In this document: positions 24,855 to 33,580 of the stretch, piece by piece | Layout: every line of letters begins with the position of its first letter | Position numbering within the stretch: position 1 is the first letter of the stretch | Assembly (NCBI RefSeq): GCF_003234965.1 | Contig: NZ_QKVK01000001.1 | Span: 434,001-498,000, forward strand | Direction of reading: 5' to 3' | DNA length: 64,000 bases | Origin: Aestuariivirga litoralis | Lineage (GTDB): Bacteria; Pseudomonadota; Alphaproteobacteria; Rhizobiales; Aestuariivirgaceae | The notes under the pieces: model-generated | What the model was told of the DNA's origin: nothing | Seen by the model: only the letters and a program-made list of their open reading frames with translations | Databases searched by the model: none | Translations under genes and position numbers: made by a program

Positions 24855-26144
24855 TCAGGCTGCCTTGCCGTATCGCCGCTCGTCGATCCGGTCCTTCAGC
24901 TGCATGTACCAGTAGCCCGCCTGCACGCCCACGCGGCCGAAGGGTCCGCCCGCCCAGTCCGGCGCGTAAGGCGCGAAGCGGCGATACTCGTCGTCCTTCG
25001 CACCAATCGCCCGCGCCATCAGGATTCCGCCCATGGCGGTCGTGTTCATGCCATGCCCGCCGAAGGCCGTGGCCCACCACTGCCCCTGCCCGTCGGAGCC
25101 GATCAGCGGCATGAAGTGCCGCGCATAGCCCATCAGCCCCGCCCAGGCATAATCGATCCGCGGATTGCCGAGTTCGGGGAACACCGACACCATGTCGCCC
25201 TTCATCCGCTCCGCCAGGCGTGCGGGCTCCGAGACGCGCGTGGTAATGGCCCCACCCCACAGCAAGCGGCCCTCGTCCACCAGCCGGTAGTAATTCCCCG
25301 CGCGCCTTGTGTCCGAAATGGCGCTCCGTGTACGGATCACATCCTGCTGCAGTGGCTCCGTCACCGCCACATAGGTCGCCACGGGCAGCACCGCCCGCCC
25401 TGTCGGCTGGTGCAGCGTCCGGTCGAGCGATGAGACACAGTAGACGACGTTCGGCGCCCGCACCTCGCCTGTCGCGGTCCGAACCGACCACAGCGCTCCC
25501 TGCCTCTCGACCGACACCGCCGGCGACATCTCGTAAATGCGGGCCCCCGCGGCCTCGGCCTTCTTGGCGATCATCAGCGCATAGCGCAGCGGGTGCATGT
25601 GGAAGGCGGTGGGATCATAGGACGACTGGAAATACCGCTTCGTGTTCACCCGCGCCCGCGTCTCGGCCACGTCGAAGAACTCCATCGGCTGGTCATAGTC
25701 GCGCGTCATCTCCGCCACCGCCGCCCGTTTCTCGGCGGCGTTCGAATAGCGGATGCAGCCCTGCCAGCCGTCGCCCATCCTGATCGAGGGGTCGGTCTCG
25801 GCGATCTCGCGCCGCACGAACTCGGTACCGTGGCGGGACAGCTGGTAGAGCGCCTGTGCGGCCGGCAATCCCACGCGCTTCGCCACATTCCCCATGCCCT
25901 CGGCGAAGCCGTTGGACACGAATCCACCATTGCGCCCCGAGGCCCCCCAGGCGACGCGCCTGCCCTCCAGCAGCACGACCGACTTGCCCCGGCGGGCCAG
26001 CTCCAGCGCCGTGGTCAGCCCCGCGAGCCCCGCCCCGATCACGCAGGCTTCGGCCTCGACCCGCCCCGTCAGGGCGGGCCTCAAGCCCCCCCGGTCCACG
26101 GTGGCCTCGTACCAGGTGTTGTCGGAAAGCTTCGCGTCGATCAT
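24855..26144 (-). CDS. FAD-dependent amine oxidoreductase (PuuB-like), first of pair
   Basis: A 429-residue DAO-family protein. CVIGAGLAGLTTALELARRG is the FAD fold, WGASGRNGGFVSNGFAEG is the signature shared with gamma-glutamylputrescine oxidase PuuB, and WATAFGGHGMNTTAMGGILM is the C-terminal FAD site. PuuB oxidises gamma-glutamyl-putrescine during putrescine catabolism; related enzymes use other N-substituted amino acids. No other puu genes are in the window. It heads the two-gene operon and is divergent from the P-loop/metAA operon across 63 bp. Confidence 0.85.
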   Translation of the reverse strand: MIDAKLSDNTWYEATVDRGGLRPALTGRVEAEACVIGAGLAGLTTALELARRGKSVVLLEGRRVAWGASGRNGGFVSNGFAEGMGNVAKRVGLPAAQALYQLSRHGTEFVRREIAETDPSIRMGDGWQGCIRYSNAAEKRAAVAEMTRDYDQPMEFFDVAETRARVNTKRYFQSSYDPTAFHMHPLRYALMIAKKAEAAGARIYEMSPAVSVERQGALWSVRTATGEVRAPNVVYCVSSLDRTLHQPTGRAVLPVATYVAVTEPLQQDVIRTRSAISDTRRAGNYYRLVDEGRLLWGGAITTRVSEPARLAERMKGDMVSVFPELGNPRIDYAWAGLMGYARHFMPLIGSDGQGQWWATAFGGHGMNTTAMGGILMARAIGAKDDEYRRFAPYAPDWAGGPFGRVGVQAGYWYMQLKDRIDERRYGKAA

Positions 26145-26207
26145 TCTTCAAGCCTCGGGAAACGCGCCGGTTGCCCCCGCCCCACGCCTTCCGCTATGGA
26201 ACGCCCC

Positions 26208-27065
26208 ATGCGCTTCACTTCAGGCAAAGACTTCGCAAACCAGCCAAACAAGGCCGTCACCATATTCGGCATGTCCGGCGTGGGCAAGACGACGCTCTCG
26301 AACCTCCTGCAGGATTCGGGCTGGTACCACTATTCCGTCGATTACCGCATCGGCACCCGCTACATGGGCGAGCACATCGTCGACAATTTCAAGCGCGAGG
26401 CGATGCGGGTTCCCTTCCTGCGTGACCTGCTGCTGTCGGACTCGATCCACATCCAGTCCAACATCACCTTCGATCACCTGAAGCCGCTCTCGACCTATCT
26501 CGGCAAGCCCGGCAACCCGGACAAGGGCGGCATCTCATTCGCCGAGTACAAGAAGCGCCAGGCCCAGCACAGGAACGCCGAGATCTCCGCCCTGCTCGAC
26601 GTGCCCACCTTCGTCGGCAAGGCCCGCGACATCTACCAGTACCGCAACTTCGTCTGCGACTCCGGGGGATCCCTCTGCGAGGTGGTGAACCCGACGAACC
26701 CGCTGGACCCCGTGCTCACCTGCCTCGCGGAGAACACGCTGCTCCTCTATGTCGAGGGCACGCCCGAGCACACCAAGATGCTGGTGGAGCGCTTCCGCAA
26801 GTCGCCGAAGCCCATGTATTACCAGCCGCAGTTCCTCGAAACGAAGTGGGCCGAGTACAAGGCCATCAATGGCATCGCGAAGGACGATGACGTCGACCCG
26901 GACGGTTTCGCCGTCTGGGGCTTCGAGCAGCTGCTCCACCACCGCATCCCGCTCTACAAGGCGATTGCCGACAATTTTGGCTACACGGTCCGAATGCGTG
27001 ACGTGCCTTCCGTCCAGTCCGAGGAGGACTTCACCGCACTCGTCGCCAACGCCATCGAAAAGTAA
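26208..27065 (+). CDS. P-loop ATPase-like protein upstream of metAA
   Basis: A 285-residue protein from ATG 26208 ([13 protein letters not shown]); an ATG at 26196 would add four residues. The P-loop GMSGVGKT lies at residues 21-28, followed by [19 protein letters not shown], which recalls kinases of the shikimate/adenylate type. Other segments are [31 protein letters not shown] and [17 protein letters not shown]. The function is unknown. It ends 5 bp before metAA, so a link to methionine synthesis is inferred from position only. Confidence 0.75.
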   Translation: MRFTSGKDFANQPNKAVTIFGMSGVGKTTLSNLLQDSGWYHYSVDYRIGTRYMGEHIVDNFKREAMRVPFLRDLLLSDSIHIQSNITFDHLKPLSTYLGKPGNPDKGGISFAEYKKRQAQHRNAEISALLDVPTFVGKARDIYQYRNFVCDSGGSLCEVVNPTNPLDPVLTCLAENTLLLYVEGTPEHTKMLVERFRKSPKPMYYQPQFLETKWAEYKAINGIAKDDDVDPDGFAVWGFEQLLHHRIPLYKAIADNFGYTVRMRDVPSVQSEEDFTALVANAIEK

Positions 27066-27070
27066 CCACC

Positions 27071-27988
27071 ATGCCCATCCGCATTCCGAATGATCTTCCT
27101 GCCCGCCGCACGCTCGAATCCGAGGGCGTGATGGTGATGACCGAGGCCTCGGCCGCCCGCCAGGACATCCGCCCCCTGCGCATCGGCCTCCTCAACCTCA
27201 TGCCCAACAAGGTCAAGACCGAGACGCAGTTCGCGCGCCTCATCGGCGCCACGCCGCTGCAGGTGGAGCTGAGCCTCGTCAAGATCACCAGCCACACGCC
27301 GAAGAACGCCGATCCCGATCACATGCTCGCCTTCTACGCCAACTGGGAGGACGTGAAGCACGAGAAATTCGACGGCTTCATCGTCACCGGCGCGCCCGTC
27401 GAGCAGCTTGAATTCAGCGACGTCAACTACTGGGACGAGCTGTCGCGCATCTATGACTGGACGCAGACGCATGTGCACTCCACCTTCAACGTCTGCTGGG
27501 GTGCGCAGGCGGCGCTGTGGCACTTCCACAAGGTGCCGAAGCACGGCCTGCCGAAGAAGCGCTTCGGCGTCTACACCCACCACAACCTGAAGCCCAACTC
27601 GCCCTATCTCCGTGGCTTCTCGGATGACTTCTCGATTCCCGTCTCGCGCTGGACCGAGAACCACCGCGCCGACCTCCCCACCGACCGGGGCCTCGAGTTG
27701 CTGATGGAATCGGATGAAGCCGGCCTCTGCCTCATCAACGACCCTGCGAAGCGTGCGCTCTACATGTTCAACCACATCGAGTACGACACCACCTCGCTGT
27801 CGGACGAATACTGGCGTGACCGCAACGCCGGCAAGGCCATCGACCTGCCGGTGAACTACTTCCCCAAGAACGATCCCGAACAGCCGCCGGAGAACCGCTG
27901 GCGCAGCCACGCGCATCTGCTCTTCGGCAACTGGATCAACGAAGTCTACCAGACGACCCCCTTCGACCTCGGCAAGATCGGGAGCTGA
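27071..27988 (+). CDS. metAA: Homoserine O-acetyltransferase (MetA family)
   Basis: A 305-residue MetA enzyme that acylates homoserine in the first dedicated step to methionine. The catalytic triad falls at the canonical numbers: Cys142 (FNVCWGAQ), His235 and Glu237 (FNHIEYD). Residue 111 is glutamate ([10 protein letters not shown]). Published work on MetA shows that glutamate at this position selects acetyl-CoA, whereas E. coli has glycine and uses succinyl-CoA, so acetylation is predicted. The start follows the P-loop gene by 5 bp. No SAM-II riboswitch is recognisable in the short gap before the operon. Confidence 0.95.
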   Translation: MPIRIPNDLPARRTLESEGVMVMTEASAARQDIRPLRIGLLNLMPNKVKTETQFARLIGATPLQVELSLVKITSHTPKNADPDHMLAFYANWEDVKHEKFDGFIVTGAPVEQLEFSDVNYWDELSRIYDWTQTHVHSTFNVCWGAQAALWHFHKVPKHGLPKKRFGVYTHHNLKPNSPYLRGFSDDFSIPVSRWTENHRADLPTDRGLELLMESDEAGLCLINDPAKRALYMFNHIEYDTTSLSDEYWRDRNAGKAIDLPVNYFPKNDPEQPPENRWRSHAHLLFGNWINEVYQTTPFDLGKIGS

Positions 27989-28017
27989 GGCAAGGGCCCT
28001 CGTCCGGCCTCCTGTCA

Positions 28018-28056
28018 CCTTCTCCCCTTGGCTGCGCCAACGGGGGGAAGGGGAAG
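28018..28056. repeat. Imperfect palindrome downstream of metAA
   Basis: CCTTCTCCCC, then TTGGCTGCGCCAA with its own GG/CC dyad, then CGGGGGGAAGG form an imperfect hairpin just after metAA. It resembles the C-rich/G-rich intergenic repeats common in rhizobial genomes and may terminate metAA transcription. The remaining 140 bp up to the next gene hold no gene that I can see. Confidence 0.5.
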
Positions 28057-28198
28057 CCGCACCGGCGAGCCATTGTGCCGTTTGCGAAGCGATGGGGAGG
28101 TGCCCGACCAGGCGTATGAGGGCTTGCGCCCGCGAGTTTGCTTTCATTCCGTCAAGAACCCGGTCTAACCTGCCCCGGCTTCAACCGCGGGAGCCCCC

Positions 28199-28714
28199 AT
28201 GCCGGACCGCCAGCTGTTTCTCCTTCGCCATGCCAAGGCCGTGATCGGCGAAGGCATGGAGGACTTCGACCGCCCGCTCGCCGTGCGCGGCGAGCAGGCC
28301 GCACAGGCCATGGGCCGCTACATGGCGTTGCACGGCCTCGTTCCCGACCTCGTCCTCTGCTCGCCCGCCCGCCGCACCAGCCAGACCTGGGAGATCGCAG
28401 CGCGCGAATTGCCGGCCACCGAGGTTCACCTCGTCGAGGCGCTCTACGACTTCGGCGACGGCGAGGCCCTGCTGCAGGTGATCCGCGAACAGGGCGGATC
28501 GGAAAGGCGCCTGCTGCTCGTCACCCACAATCCGGCCACCCAGCACCTCGCCTTGGCACTTGCCGGCTCCGGCAACCCGGTGCAACGCCGCCAGATGCTG
28601 GAGAAATACCCCACGGCCGGTCTCGCGGCGCTCACCCACTCGGGCACCTGGCCGGACCTCGCCGCAGCCACCTGCCGCCTCGACGCCTTCATCCGCCCCC
28701 GGGACCTCGCCTGA
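28199..28714 (+). CDS. SixA-like histidine phosphatase
   Basis: A 171-residue branch-1 histidine phosphatase. The catalytic motif is FLLRHAKAV at residues 6-14, with DFDRPLAVRGEQAA, the second arginine in CSPARRTSQTW, and LLVTHNPATQHLALALAG giving the second histidine. Such proteins are SixA relatives; E. coli SixA dephosphorylates histidine phosphotransfer proteins. GGGAG precedes the ATG. It lies 37 bp before the YcjX gene and likely starts that operon. Confidence 0.85.
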   Translation: MPDRQLFLLRHAKAVIGEGMEDFDRPLAVRGEQAAQAMGRYMALHGLVPDLVLCSPARRTSQTWEIAARELPATEVHLVEALYDFGDGEALLQVIREQGGSERRLLLVTHNPATQHLALALAGSGNPVQRRQMLEKYPTAGLAALTHSGTWPDLAAATCRLDAFIRPRDLA

Positions 28715-28751
28715 CGTTTCCCTTGCGTTGCGGGCGGAACCGCACCACTTA

Positions 28752-30212
28752 TTGCGCCTGAAAGGGGTTTCAGAGATCGTCACCTTCACGGATATCGTCG
28801 ACGGCACCCGCGTTGCCGCGGGGGGCCTGTCGGATTTCGCCACCGGACTGGTCAACCCCTCGGTGCGCCTCGGCGTCACCGGCCTGTCGCGCGCCGGCAA
28901 GACGGTGTTCATCACCGCCCTCGTCAATGCGCTCCTGAAGGGCGGCCGCTTTCCCGCCTTCGAGGCGATGAGCGGCGGCCGCATCACGCGCTGCTACCTC
29001 GAGCCCCAGCCCGATGACACGCTGCCCCGCTTCGCCTTCGAATCCCACACCAGGGCCTTGACCGGCGAGCACCGCCACTGGCCGGAGGGCACCAGCCGCA
29101 TCAGCCAACTCCGCATCACGGCGGAGTACAATCCGGTGGGCCTCCTCGCCCGCAACCTCGGCAGCGGCAAGCTGCACATCGACATCGTGGACTATCCCGG
29201 CGAATGGCTCCTCGACCTGCCGCTGATGCGCATGAGCTATGCCCAGTGGTCCGCTGCCACCGTGGCGGCGAGCCGCATCGCGCCCCGCCTCGCCTATGCT
29301 GGCGAGTGGCACGCCCTGCTCTCCACCCTCGATGCCGCGAGGCCCGCCGACGAACAGGATGCCATCACTGCCGCGGAAGTTTTCACCGCCTATCTCGCGC
29401 GCTGCCGCAAGGATGACGTGTCGCTCTCCACCCTGCCGCCGGGCCGCTTCCTGATGCCGGGCGACTACAAGGGCTCGCCGCTCCTCGCCTTCGCGCCCTT
29501 GGACATTGCTCCCGATACGGAGCTTCCGAAGGGATCGCTGGGCGCGCTGATGGAACGCCGCTACCAGGCCTATGTCTCGACCATCGTGAAGCCCTTCTTC
29601 TATGGCCACTTCGCAAGGCTCGACCGGCAGATCGTTCTGGTCGATGCATTGACCGCGCTGAACGCGGGCGCCTCCGCCGTGAAGGACCTGCAGCATGCGC
29701 TGGCCGATATCCTCGCCTGCTTCCGGCAGGGGCAGAACTCGATCCTGTCCAACCTCTTCGGCCGCCGCATCGACCGCGTGCTCTTCGCCGCCACCAAGGC
29801 GGACCTGCTGCATCACACCAGCCACGACCGGCTGGAGAACATCCTCAAGCTCATCGTCGACCAGGCCATGACGCGTGCGGAATATTCCGGCGCAAAGATA
29901 GAGGTCGCCGCACTGGCTGCCATCCGCGCCACGCGCGAGGCGAGCGTGCGCCAGAAGGGCGAAACGCTGGAATGCATCGTCGGCACGCCGCTCGCCGGCG
30001 AGACGGTGGGCGACACGACTTTCGACGGCACCACGGAAGCCGCGATCTTCCCCGGCGATCTTCCGAAGGACGCGCAGAAGGCCCTCGACGGTTCGCTCGA
30101 GGGCAGCCTCAAATTCGTGCGCTTCCGCCCGCCTCTGCCGAAGGACGGCACATGGCCGGCGATCCGCCTCGACCGCGCCATGGAATTCCTGCTGGGAGAC
30201 CGCTTCCAATGA
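28752..30212 (+). CDS. ycjX: YcjX-family P-loop GTPase-like protein
   Basis: About 486 residues with VRLGVTGLSRAGKTVFITAL as P-loop region and HIDIVDYPGEWLLDLPL as the switch-like motif; FGRRIDRVLFAATKADLLHH provides the base-recognition-like segment. YcjX proteins are stress-linked (phage-shock associated in enterobacteria). The start is unclear: no ATG or GTG lies in frame near the expected N-terminus. TTG 28752 gives the expected length before the P-loop but lacks a good ribosome site, while AAGGGG is placed eight bases before an ATC codon at 28776. The stop overlaps ycjF as ATGA. Confidence 0.85.
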   Translation: MRLKGVSEIVTFTDIVDGTRVAAGGLSDFATGLVNPSVRLGVTGLSRAGKTVFITALVNALLKGGRFPAFEAMSGGRITRCYLEPQPDDTLPRFAFESHTRALTGEHRHWPEGTSRISQLRITAEYNPVGLLARNLGSGKLHIDIVDYPGEWLLDLPLMRMSYAQWSAATVAASRIAPRLAYAGEWHALLSTLDAARPADEQDAITAAEVFTAYLARCRKDDVSLSTLPPGRFLMPGDYKGSPLLAFAPLDIAPDTELPKGSLGALMERRYQAYVSTIVKPFFYGHFARLDRQIVLVDALTALNAGASAVKDLQHALADILACFRQGQNSILSNLFGRRIDRVLFAATKADLLHHTSHDRLENILKLIVDQAMTRAEYSGAKIEVAALAAIRATREASVRQKGETLECIVGTPLAGETVGDTTFDGTTEAAIFPGDLPKDAQKALDGSLEGSLKFVRFRPPLPKDGTWPAIRLDRAMEFLLGDRFQ

Positions 30213-31225
30213 GCGAGCGCCGAAACCCGCAGGCCTTCGTCTTCGACAGGCCGGAGCCGGAGGAAGAACCGCAGCGCAAGCCCCGCGCCATCACCGGCAT
30301 CACCTTCGAGCCGGAGGTGGACGAGGGCGAACTCATCGTCATGCCGCCCGCCGTATCGCGCCCACGGCGCTTCCGCTGGGGCGCGCTGCTGGCCTCCGCA
30401 CTCTTCACCCTGGTCACCATGTGGGCCGGCCTATCGATCTCGAAGCTGGTCGAGGATTTCTTCGCGCGGTCACCGATCCTCGGGTGGGCCGCTCTGGGCG
30501 TGGCCGGTGTCGCGGCGCTGGCGGCGCTGGTCATCATCCTGCGCGAGATCTGGGCCCTCGCCCGGCTGCGCCGCATCGAACACATCCAGGTCGATGCCGC
30601 CCACGCCATCAACACCGATGATTCCGCCGCCGCGAAGCGCGCGGTCGACAATCTGAAGTCCCTCTATTCCGGCCGCGCCGATGCCCAGCTGGGCCTGCGC
30701 GAGATGAGGCAGTATGAGGGCGATATCCTCGACGGGCGCGACCGCATCCGACTCGCCGAGCGCCACCTCGTCGACTGGCGCGATGCCGAGGCCCACCGCA
30801 TCATCGCCCATGCCGCCCGCCGCATCACGCTGCTGACGACGGTCGCCCCCACCGCAGCGCTCGACATCCTGCTCGTCACCGCGCAGAACCTGCGCATGAT
30901 GCGCGAGCTCGCCACGCTCTATGGCGGCCGCCCCTCCACCCTGTCCACACTGCGCCTCGCCCGCATGGTGATCAGCCATCTCGCCCTCACCGGCGGCATC
31001 GCGCTCTCCGACAATCTGATCCAGCACGTGGTCGGCCGCGGCCTTCTCGGCAAGCTTTCCGCCCGCTTCGGCGAAGGCACGGTCAATGGCATCCTCACCG
31101 CCCGCGTCGGGCTTGCCGCGCGCGATGTCTGCCGCCCCATCCCCCAGGAAACATCGGCGAAGGACACGCTCGGCAGCCTGATGAAGGAACTCGTTTCCTC
31201 CGCCCCTCAGGAGAAAGCGGAATGA
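30209..31225 (+). CDS. ycjF: YcjF-family inner membrane protein (UPF0283)
   Basis: A 338-residue protein: a charged N-terminus of about 70 residues, two membrane helices (WGALLASALFTLVTMWAGLS and LGWAALGVAGVAALAALVII), then a soluble helical domain with YEGDILDGRDRIRLAERHLV and a C-terminal hydrophobic region (TTVAPTAALDILLVTAQNL). This order matches the YcjF/TIGR01620 family, always paired with YcjX. The start ATG overlaps the ycjX stop, and its own stop overlaps the next start, so all are translationally coupled. It probably anchors YcjX at the membrane during envelope stress. Confidence 0.88.
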   Translation: MSERRNPQAFVFDRPEPEEEPQRKPRAITGITFEPEVDEGELIVMPPAVSRPRRFRWGALLASALFTLVTMWAGLSISKLVEDFFARSPILGWAALGVAGVAALAALVIILREIWALARLRRIEHIQVDAAHAINTDDSAAAKRAVDNLKSLYSGRADAQLGLREMRQYEGDILDGRDRIRLAERHLVDWRDAEAHRIIAHAARRITLLTTVAPTAALDILLVTAQNLRMMRELATLYGGRPSTLSTLRLARMVISHLALTGGIALSDNLIQHVVGRGLLGKLSARFGEGTVNGILTARVGLAARDVCRPIPQETSAKDTLGSLMKELVSSAPQEKAE

Positions 31226-31566
31226 GGCCGCTCGCCGCCCTTCTCGTTGTCGCGGCTCTGGCCTCGCCTGCCGCGGCCAGCGAGAATCGCGGCACGCGTA
31301 TCGCCATGGCCGTGGCGCTTCTCGATGTCGCGGATGACTATTGCGAGGGCAGGCTGAAGGTCGACGAGAAGGTGAAGGCCACGCTGTTCGCGCACTTCCA
31401 CGAATATGACATTGCCGGACTCGCCTCGCTGCTTTCCCGGCCCTTGAACAGCTTCTACGAGGACTTCTCCTACCAGGCCAAGCAGGGTCGCGATGCCTTC
31501 TGCCGCAAGGCCCCGCAGGAGGCCGCGCGCACCGGCTACCCCGTTCTGCTGGCGGAGGGTGGCTGA
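31222..31566 (+). CDS. Secreted small protein of the ycjXF operon
   Basis: A 114-residue protein with a signal peptide (MRPLAALLVVAALASPAAAS). The mature part has two cysteines (DDYCEGRLKVDEKVK and RDAFCRKAP) and a helical central region (AHFHEYDIAGLASLLSRPL). It overlaps ycjF upstream (ATGA) and the VWA gene downstream (TGATG). I do not recognise the family. Coupled translation implies a role with the neighbours, perhaps on the periplasmic side. Confidence 0.75.
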   Translation: MRPLAALLVVAALASPAAASENRGTRIAMAVALLDVADDYCEGRLKVDEKVKATLFAHFHEYDIAGLASLLSRPLNSFYEDFSYQAKQGRDAFCRKAPQEAARTGYPVLLAEGG

Positions 31567-32741
31567 TGTTCCTCACCTTCTTCACCGAACTCAAGGCGTC
31601 GGGCGTTCCGGTCTCGCTCAAGGAATATCTCACCCTCATCGAGGCGCTGGACAGGGACCTCGCGCAATGCTCGACGGAGGAGTTCTACTATCTCTCCCGC
31701 GCCGCGCTGGTGAAGGATGAGCGCAACCTAGACCGTTTCGACCGGGTCTTCGGCCATGTCTTCAAGGGCCTCGGCAACACTGGTGATGCGCTCAGGGCCG
31801 AGATCCCCGAGGAATGGTTGAGGAAGCTCGCCGAGAAGCACCTCACCGAGGACGAGAAGAAACTGGTGAAGGCGCTCGGCGGCCTCGACAAGATTCTCGA
31901 GGAACTGAAGAAGCGGCTCGAGGAACAGAAGGGCCGCCACCAGGGCGGCTCCAAATGGGTGGGCACCGCCGGCACCTCGCCCTTCGGCGCCTATGGCTAC
32001 AATCCCGCCGGCGTGCGGATCGGGCAGGACAAGAACCGCAACAACTCCGCCGTGAAGGTCTGGGACAAGCGCGAGTTCAGGGACCTCGACGACACGGTGG
32101 AACTGGGCACGCGCAACATCAAGGTGGCGCTGCGCCGCCTGCGCCGGTTCGCGCGCGAAGGTGCCGCGGAGGAGCTCGACCTCCCCGATACGATCCGCTC
32201 CACCGCGCGCCAGGGCTGGCTCGACGTGAAGCTGGTGCCGGAGCGCCGCAATACCGTGAAGGTACTGATCTTCTTCGACGTCGGCGGCTCCATGGACCCG
32301 CACATCCGCGTCTGCGAGGAGCTGTTTTCCGCCGCGCGCGCCGAGTTCAAGCACCTCGAATATTTCTACTTCCACAACTGCGTCTATGAGGGCGTGTGGA
32401 AGAACAACCGCCGCCGCAACGCCGAACGCATCGACACCTGGAAGCTGCTCCACACCTATCCGCACGACTACAAGGTGATCTTCGTCGGCGATGCCTCGAT
32501 GAGCCCCTTCGAGCTCACCCATGAGGGCGGCTCGGTCGAGCACTGGAACGAGGAGCCCGGCCTCACCTGGCTCACCCGCATCGCGGCCACCTATCCCAAG
32601 GCCGTGTGGCTCAACCCCAGTGCCGAGAAATACTGGGGCTACTCCCCCTCGATCAGCCTCGTCGCCCGCACCTTCGAGGGCCGCATGTTCCCCCTGACGC
32701 TGGACGGCATCGACCGCGCCATGCGCGAACTGGTGCGCTGA
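31566..32741 (+). CDS. CoxE-like von Willebrand factor A protein
   Basis: A 391-residue protein. The N-terminal half is helical with FFTELKASGVPVSLKEYLTL, LSRAALVKDERNLDRFDRVF and a KKR-rich coiled stretch; the C-terminal half is a VWA domain with VLIFFDVGGSMDPHIRVCEE in place of the usual DxSxS metal site (DVGGS). CoxE-type VWA proteins work with MoxR ATPases, and the likely partner is the MoxR gene at 22087. The serine of the first MIDAS position is changed to glycine, so metal binding may be altered. The start overlaps the preceding stop (TGATG). Confidence 0.88.
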   Translation: MFLTFFTELKASGVPVSLKEYLTLIEALDRDLAQCSTEEFYYLSRAALVKDERNLDRFDRVFGHVFKGLGNTGDALRAEIPEEWLRKLAEKHLTEDEKKLVKALGGLDKILEELKKRLEEQKGRHQGGSKWVGTAGTSPFGAYGYNPAGVRIGQDKNRNNSAVKVWDKREFRDLDDTVELGTRNIKVALRRLRRFAREGAAEELDLPDTIRSTARQGWLDVKLVPERRNTVKVLIFFDVGGSMDPHIRVCEELFSAARAEFKHLEYFYFHNCVYEGVWKNNRRRNAERIDTWKLLHTYPHDYKVIFVGDASMSPFELTHEGGSVEHWNEEPGLTWLTRIAATYPKAVWLNPSAEKYWGYSPSISLVARTFEGRMFPLTLDGIDRAMRELVR

Positions 32742-32825
32742 ACCACCTGACGTAGAGCGCGGCTTTCCGCGACGGATTTTCCGCCGTCACGCGTCTTCTC
32801 ATCATCGGACAACAGTGGAGTATCG

Positions 32826-33485
32826 ATGATGAAGAACCGGACCAAGCTTCTCCTCGCCGGCGGCGCTGCCGTCATGCTGGCCTTGGGCGGCGTCGCGGGC
32901 CTCGCCCGCGCCGACATGGAGGGCGGCGGCCAGTGCGGCATGGGCATGGGCCACGGCGAAGGCCGCGGCCACGGCATGATGGGCCGCCAGATGATGGAGC
33001 GCTACGACGCCGACAAGGACGGAAAGGTAACCCAGGCCGAGATCGACAAGAACCGCCAGCAATGGCTTGCCGAGGCCGATACGGACAAGAACGGCACGCT
33101 GTCGCTCGATGAGTTCAAGGTTCTGTGGCTCAAGGGCCGCAACGAGATGATGGTGCGCGAATTCCAGTACTTCGACCGCGACGGCAATGGCCAGGTGACG
33201 ATCGAGGAATACCAGGGCCCCATGGCCGACCTCGTGGCGCGGCGTGACCGCAACGCCGACGGCTCGCTCGGCGCCGATGACCGGCCCGGCCAGGGCGAAG
33301 GTCGCGGCCAGCGCCACGGCCGCATGAAGGGCCACGGCATGGGCCAGGGAATGGGCCAGGGAATGGGCCAAGGCATGGGCCGCGGCATGATGAACGGCAA
33401 CGGCCCCTGCGTGGGCGGCGGTGATGCCGGTGAACCCGACGATGCGCCCGATGCGGCACCGGGTGATGAACCCGCCACGCCCTGA
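32826..33485 (+). CDS. Secreted EF-hand protein with Met/Gly/His-rich tracts
   Basis: A 219-residue exported protein (signal MMKNRTKLLLAGGAAVMLAL up to about residue 29). Four EF-hand loops are visible: DADKDGKVTQAE, DTDKNGTLSLDE, DRDGNGQVTIEE and DRNADGSLGADD. Between the signal and first loop, and again after the last, lie Met/Gly/His-rich tracts (CGMGMGHGEGRGHGMMG and four GMGQ-type repeats). These may bind copper or silver. The acidic C-terminus ends GDEPATP. Calcium binding is predicted; the role is unknown. A strong terminator follows. Confidence 0.82.
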   Translation: MMKNRTKLLLAGGAAVMLALGGVAGLARADMEGGGQCGMGMGHGEGRGHGMMGRQMMERYDADKDGKVTQAEIDKNRQQWLAEADTDKNGTLSLDEFKVLWLKGRNEMMVREFQYFDRDGNGQVTIEEYQGPMADLVARRDRNADGSLGADDRPGQGEGRGQRHGRMKGHGMGQGMGQGMGQGMGRGMMNGNGPCVGGGDAGEPDDAPDAAPGDEPATP

Positions 33486-33495
33486 CGGCATGGCA

Positions 33496-33527
33496 GACCC
33501 GGAGCCCCGCTCCGGGTCTTTTCTTTT
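33496..33527 (+). terminator. Rho-independent terminator after the EF-hand gene
   Basis: GACCCGGAGC and GCTCCGGGTC form a perfect 10-bp stem with a CCC loop, followed by TTTTCTTTT. Confidence 0.92.
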
Positions 33528-33580
33528 GACCCCTTTCCCGCCATCAAGGACGCAGCGACGCGATTGATGGACAGCGCACC

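Noticed and set aside
26145-26207. SAM-II riboswitch before the metAA operon
   Set aside because: The 63-bp gap is GC-rich and lacks the SAM-II pseudoknot core; none is seen between the P-loop gene and metAA either.
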